Of a stretch of DNA of 9,099 bases, positions 5,912-9,099 are shown one piece after another; the first letter of the stretch is position 1, and every line of letters starts with the position of its first letter. The DNA is from Rhodocyclaceae bacterium (GTDB taxonomy: Bacteria; Pseudomonadota; Gammaproteobacteria; Burkholderiales; Rhodocyclaceae). A program made the translations under genes and the position numbers. Below the pieces are notes generated by a model, which was not told where the DNA came from, made no database searches, and saw nothing but the letters and a program-made list of their open reading frames with translations. The stretch covers positions 1-9,099 of the forward strand of contig JANYAW010000271.1 of NCBI GenBank assembly GCA_025361105.1, given 5' to 3'.

Positions 5912-7249
5912 TTATTGTCGCGCAGTCAGACGAAACGCCACCCACGTCGCCAGCGAGCCAAAAATCACTGCACCTATCGACGAGCCAACCAGCACACCAA
6001 TCGCGCCGTAATGCGAGCCGACATAAGCAAATGGAATCGTGCCAAGCGTGGCGCGTGCCCAATTGAAGCCCATTGAATAAAGCGGGCGACCTAAATTGTT
6101 GAATGCGGCGTTGGATACAAATAGCGCACCGACGAAGAAAAAACTCGCGGCCAACAGACTGCAAAAAAGTGAAATCAATTCGGCGGTGATGCCTTCGGCC
6201 GAAAAGGCCCTGATGATGAAATTCTGCCCCAAGGCCAAAATCAGCCACGCGCTGGCGACTGCAATAGTCATGAACAACAGGCTGTCCTTGAGCGTTTGGC
6301 GCACCCGATCAAAGCGTCCCGCACCGAGGTTTTGGCCGATGATGGGGCCGACTGCACCGCTGAGCGCATAGACCAAACCGAAGGCCACCGGCGTGAGCCG
6401 ATCTATCGTCGCCATGCCCGCAACCGCTCGCGCGCCAAAGGGCGCCATAAAGCTGGTGACGAAGGCCAGCCCAAATGGCGTGGCGAGATTAGCGAGGATA
6501 GACGGACCAGATACTTGGCCGATAGCGCCGGTGTCGGCGCGTAATTTTGCTGGCTCAAATTTGCCCAATAGTTGATGCGCGCGGTGCACGCCGTGCAGCG
6601 CCACTGCCAGCACGACTAATCGTGCGATGACCATGGTAATAGCCGCGCCGACGAGGTTGAGATGCAAAACGAATATCAGAATCGGATCGAGTGCTGCGGT
6701 CACGATGGCGCCAGTCAGCGTCACATTCATCGAGCGTTTGGCATCGCCGATCGCACGCAACAAGGCCGAACACGCCATGCCAATACCGAGCACCGGCATC
6801 GAGGCGATGGTGATGTGTAAATAGCTGATGGCTTGCGTGCGTGTCTCGCCTGTGGCACCGAGCAGTCCGAGAATCTGCTCGAGAAAAATATAAGCGGTGA
6901 TGGCCACAATGGCGCAAGCCGCACCCATCAACACCAAGCTCGCCGTCGCCATGCGCTTTGCATCATCCACACGTCCCGCGCCGGTCGCGCGCGACACGAC
7001 GGCGGCAATTCCTATCATCACGCCTATGCAGAATGAAACTTGGAAAAATCCGACCACACCGGCAAACGCGACAGCAGCAGTCATGTGCTGTTGGCCGAGC
7101 AGGGATATATAAAACAAGTTAATCAAATCGACCAGGAACACCGCAATCAAGCCAATCGCGCCGGTGGTCGACATGATCGCGATATGGCGGAAAAGTGAGC
7201 CAGTGACGAAACGGGGTGGTATGGCAGTGTTTGGCTTGGGCTTGCTCAC
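5912..7249 (-). CDS. MATE-family multidrug/cation efflux transporter
   Basis: With the GTG start at 7249 the protein has 445 residues, the usual MATE length, and about twelve hydrophobic helices in two similar halves. Visible family features are the first helix with an embedded Asp (FLVDLINLFYISLLG), FCIGVMIGIAAVVSRATGAGR closing a helix in the first half, and its counterpart GAVGPIIGQNLGAGR in the second half. SALLRAIGDAKRSM followed by a helix and DPILIF is the classic MATE loop. These inner-membrane proteins export drugs, dyes or metabolites in exchange for Na+ or H+. The frame stays open upstream to an ATG at 7427-7429, and also has an ATG at 7367-7369. However, the extra 40-60 residues are Arg/Lys/Pro/Cys-rich, unlike the family, and would run through the divergent promoter region. 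No good ribosome site precedes the GTG, so the exact start is uncertain. First gene of the leftward set with ydiK and the MEST-like hydrolase. Confidence 0.9.
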   Translation of the reverse strand: MSKPKPNTAIPPRFVTGSLFRHIAIMSTTGAIGLIAVFLVDLINLFYISLLGQQHMTAAVAFAGVVGFFQVSFCIGVMIGIAAVVSRATGAGRVDDAKRMATASLVLMGAACAIVAITAYIFLEQILGLLGATGETRTQAISYLHITIASMPVLGIGMACSALLRAIGDAKRSMNVTLTGAIVTAALDPILIFVLHLNLVGAAITMVIARLVVLAVALHGVHRAHQLLGKFEPAKLRADTGAIGQVSGPSILANLATPFGLAFVTSFMAPFGARAVAGMATIDRLTPVAFGLVYALSGAVGPIIGQNLGAGRFDRVRQTLKDSLLFMTIAVASAWLILALGQNFIIRAFSAEGITAELISLFCSLLAASFFFVGALFVSNAAFNNLGRPLYSMGFNWARATLGTIPFAYVGSHYGAIGVLVGSSIGAVIFGSLATWVAFRLTARQ

Positions 7250-7315
7250 AGGAAGGTGTGCTGGTTTAGGTGACGGATAACGAAGTACAGAATAACCCAG
7301 CGTCGATTTGCAACG

Positions 7316-7338
7316 GCATGTTCCGAGAACGGAGATGC
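7316..7338. repeat. Imperfect inverted repeat in the divergent spacer
   Basis: GCAT at 7316-7319 pairs with ATGC at 7335-7338. Inside it, after a bulged G at 7320, TTCCG (7321-7325) pairs with CGGAG (7330-7334) with one G-T wobble, leaving the loop AGAA. That gives a nine-pair stem across 23 bases. There is no T tract on either side, so it is not a typical terminator. It overlaps the -35 position of the candidate rightward promoter, compatible with an operator, but this is inference. Confidence 0.4.
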
Positions 7339-7362
7339 AAGCCCGATATTTTTTGCGATACT
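7335..7362 (+). promoter_or_regulatory. Candidate extended -10 promoter for the M13 peptidase gene
   Basis: TGCGATACT at 7354-7362 is an extended -10 (TGn followed by GATACT, 4 of 6 to consensus). A poor -35 (ATGCAA, 7335-7340) lies 16 bp upstream, and an A/T-rich spacer (GATATTTTTT) separates them. Transcription would begin near 7369, leaving a leader of about 33 bases. Low confidence, because sigma-70 matches of this quality occur by chance. Confidence 0.25.
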
Positions 7363-7384
7363 CTCGCATCGCCGTCGCAGGCAA

Positions 7385-7396
7385 ATTTTCGAAAAT
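7385..7396. repeat. Perfect 12-bp palindrome just upstream of the M13 start codon
   Basis: ATTTTCGAAAAT reads the same on both strands and ends five bases before the ATG at 7402. It takes the place where a Shine-Dalgarno would be expected. It could be a repressor site in the leader or simply an A/U-rich unstructured ribosome landing region; with no loop it cannot fold into a stable hairpin at full length. Confidence 0.5.
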
Positions 7397-7401
7397 CATC
7401 C

Positions 7402-9099
7402 ATGAAAAATTTGACATTGATTTCATCAATCATCAGCCTCGCATTGCTCGCCGCGGCTGTGCAAGCAGAAGATCGGCCAACCGCGACACTGCCTTACACA
7501 CCGGGGCTTGATGTGAATAGCATGGACAAAACTGCCGATCCTTGCGTCGATTTTTATCAATACAGCTGCGGCGGGTGGATGAAAAACAATCCAATTCCGG
7601 CTGACCAAGCGCGTTGGAGCGTGTATGGAAAATTGACGCAGGACAATCAGCGTTATCTATGGGGAATACTCGAGGGATTGAGCAAGAAGACTGTGAGACG
7701 GACTGCGCGGCAAGCCAAGCTGGGAGATTATTTCGCCGCCTGCATGAATGAGGAGGCAATTGAGAAACAGGGTGCGCAACCCTTGGCTGCGCAGTTGGGG
7801 CAAATTGCGGCAATGAAATCCACCGCTGATTTGCCCGCGCTGTTGGCGAAATTGCAATTGGCCACTGCAAATTCAGGATTCTTTTTTGGCTTTGGTTCCA
7901 ATCAGGATTTCGCCGATTCATCCAGTGTGATTGCCTTTGCCGCAGCTGGTGGTTTGGGTTTGCCGGATCGTGACTATTACCTCAAGCCGGAAGAAAAATC
8001 GCAAATCATTCGTGACCAATATGTTGCGCATATCGCCAAGATGTTGATGTTGATCGGCGAGACCGAAGCAGCGGCCAAGCAAGACGCGGCGAGTGTGATG
8101 GCTATCGAAACTTCGCTGGCAAAAAACTCGCTAAGCAAAGTTGATAAGCGCGATCCCTACAAAATTTTTCACAACATGAATGGCAAAGAATTGCGTGCAC
8201 TGACGCCGGCGTTTGATTGGAATCAATATCTGAAAACTGTCGGCGGTAATGGCTTTACCAAGTTCAACGTGACCGAACCGGAGTTCTTCAAAGCCTTTGA
8301 TGGTTTGCTCAAAACAACGAATTTGGATGACCTCAAAACTTATATTCGCTGGCATCTGGTGCGTGCCAGCGCACAACATTTAGCGACGACATTCGCCACC
8401 GAAGACTTCAATTTTTTCAGCAAACAATTGCGCGGCGTACCGCAGCAAAAACCACGCTGGAAGCGTTGCGTGGCCTTGGTCGACGGGCAATTGGGTGAAG
8501 CGCTAGGGCAAGAATTTGTCAGCCGAAATTTCAGTACGGCGCTGAAAAACAAAACCTTGCATATGACCAGACAAATCGAAACCGCAATGGAAAACGATCT
8601 GAACCAATTGCCGTGGATGAGCATGGAGACCAAGAAAAAAGCGCTGGAGAAATTGCATACCGTGGTGAACAAAATCGGCTATCCCGATACTTGGCGCGAC
8701 TACTCGAAACTGCGTGTGGTGCGTGGCGATTACATTGGCAATGTGCAACGCGGCAATCTGTTTGAATCGCAGCGTGACATCGCGAAAATTGGCAAGCCGC
8801 TGGATCGCAAAGAGTGGGGTATGACGCCGCCTACTGTGAATGCGTATTACAACCCGCAGATGAACGACATTAATTTCCCTGCTGGTGTTTTGCAGCCACC
8901 ACTCTACGACGCGGCGATGGACGACGCGCCGAACTATGGCAACACCGGCGGCACGATAGGCCACGAGCTAACGCATGGCTTTGACGACGAAGGTCGGCAG
9001 TTCGATGCCAAAGGAAATTTGAAGGATTGGTGGACGGAAAAAGATCGCAAGGAATTCGAGAGTCGGGCGAATTGCATCGTCGATCAATATGCGCAATAC
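7402..9099 (+). CDS. Secreted M13-family (neprilysin/PepO-like) zinc metallopeptidase, 3' truncated by window
   Basis: 566 codons are open from ATG 7402 to the window edge. Residues 1-22 form a Sec signal peptide (Lys2, hydrophobic core to about residue 18, cleavage expected after AVQA22), so the enzyme is periplasmic or secreted. The N-terminal M13 hallmark DPCVDFYQYSCGGWM begins near residue 46. NAYYNP (480-485), FPAGVLQPP (492-500) and the zinc motif HELTH (521-525, Glu522 catalytic) followed by GFDDEGRQFD are canonical. The second zinc-ligand motif (GExxxD) and the C-terminal Cys/Trp region, about 100-130 residues, should lie beyond the edge. M13 enzymes cleave short peptides on the amino side of hydrophobic residues, using one zinc. 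No Shine-Dalgarno is visible (only CAGG at 7378-7381, 20 bases away). It is transcribed divergently from the MATE gene, with no evident functional link. Confidence 0.95.
   Translation, partial: MKNLTLISSIISLALLAAAVQAEDRPTATLPYTPGLDVNSMDKTADPCVDFYQYSCGGWMKNNPIPADQARWSVYGKLTQDNQRYLWGILEGLSKKTVRRTARQAKLGDYFAACMNEEAIEKQGAQPLAAQLGQIAAMKSTADLPALLAKLQLATANSGFFFGFGSNQDFADSSSVIAFAAAGGLGLPDRDYYLKPEEKSQIIRDQYVAHIAKMLMLIGETEAAAKQDAASVMAIETSLAKNSLSKVDKRDPYKIFHNMNGKELRALTPAFDWNQYLKTVGGNGFTKFNVTEPEFFKAFDGLLKTTNLDDLKTYIRWHLVRASAQHLATTFATEDFNFFSKQLRGVPQQKPRWKRCVALVDGQLGEALGQEFVSRNFSTALKNKTLHMTRQIETAMENDLNQLPWMSMETKKKALEKLHTVVNKIGYPDTWRDYSKLRVVRGDYIGNVQRGNLFESQRDIAKIGKPLDRKEWGMTPPTVNAYYNPQMNDINFPAGVLQPPLYDAAMDDAPNYGNTGGTIGHELTHGFDDEGRQFDAKGNLKDWWTEKDRKEFESRANCIVDQYAQY

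Larger units (their letters stand above)
7250..7401. promoter_or_regulatory. Divergent intergenic region between MATE gene and M13 peptidase
   Basis: This 152-bp spacer must contain the promoters of both outward-reading transcripts, assuming the GTG start of the MATE gene. For the leftward set a weak candidate is TTGCAA (7308-7313) and TGTACT on the minus strand (7284-7289), 18 bp apart, each with 4 of 6 consensus bases. The rightward candidate is listed separately. The spacer also holds an imperfect hairpin (7316-7338) and a perfect 12-bp palindrome (7385-7396). The function is inferred from gene orientation; the individual promoter elements are weak. Confidence 0.5.

Noticed and set aside
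5868..6248. 126-codon open frame on the minus strand across the MATE-ydiK junction
   Set aside because: It is in another frame of the same strand as the MATE gene and overlaps its conserved C-terminal helices and the ydiK start; it has no features of its own.
7433..7921. 162-codon open frame on the minus strand opposite the M13 peptidase
   Set aside because: The plus strand encodes clear M13 motifs here; the minus translation is Ser/Arg/Gln-rich and low in recognisable structure.
1..9099. Mobile element, defence system, CRISPR array, tRNA or rRNA
   Set aside because: No transposase or integrase motifs, spaced direct repeats, terminal inverted repeats or tRNA/rRNA signatures were seen; gene content and packing look like stable chromosomal DNA.

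Overview
The window reads as a chromosomal housekeeping segment of a Gram-negative proteobacterium, probably a beta- or gamma-proteobacterium. The reasons are an hslR-type heat-shock RNA-binding gene, a YdiK-type AI-2E family permease, a secreted M13 peptidase with an ordinary Sec signal, Shine-Dalgarno sites of the GGAG type, moderately GC-rich DNA and tight gene packing. I cannot name a genus from sequence reading alone. I see no tRNA, rRNA, insertion sequence, CRISPR array, phage gene or origin. Almost every base is coding.

Plus strand, 1-3868: the last 62 codons of an SNF2-family helicase enter from the left. They are followed after 2 bases by an SGNH/GDSL hydrolase (192-911), a zinc-less quinone-oxidoreductase-like MDR enzyme (963-1967), a membrane-anchored M20 metallopeptidase that resembles animal PM20D1 (1983-3467), and the Hsp15-like RNA-binding protein HslR (3485-3868). 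Gaps are 2, 51, 15 and 17 bp, so the set could be one transcript, although the functions do not form one obvious pathway.

Minus strand, 7249-3878: three genes read leftward, a MATE efflux transporter, a YdiK/AI-2E permease and an alpha/beta hydrolase. The permease stop and the hydrolase start overlap as ATGA. The hydrolase has the sequence hallmarks of the MEST/PEG1 family known from vertebrates. This strand converges on hslR with only 9 bp between the stop codons and no recognisable terminator.

Plus strand, 7402-9099: a secreted M13 (neprilysin-like) zinc metallopeptidase starts divergently from the MATE gene and runs off the right edge shortly after its HELTH motif. The 152-bp divergent spacer (7250-7401) is the only sizeable non-coding stretch. 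It holds weak promoter-like sequences, an imperfect hairpin and a perfect 12-bp palindrome.

Nothing here looks like an undescribed multi-gene system. The points most worth following up are the two bacterial relatives of vertebrate metabolic or imprinted-gene enzymes (PM20D1-like and MEST-like), the coupling of the MEST-like gene to two membrane transporters, two start-site corrections, and the small palindromic elements in the divergent spacer.
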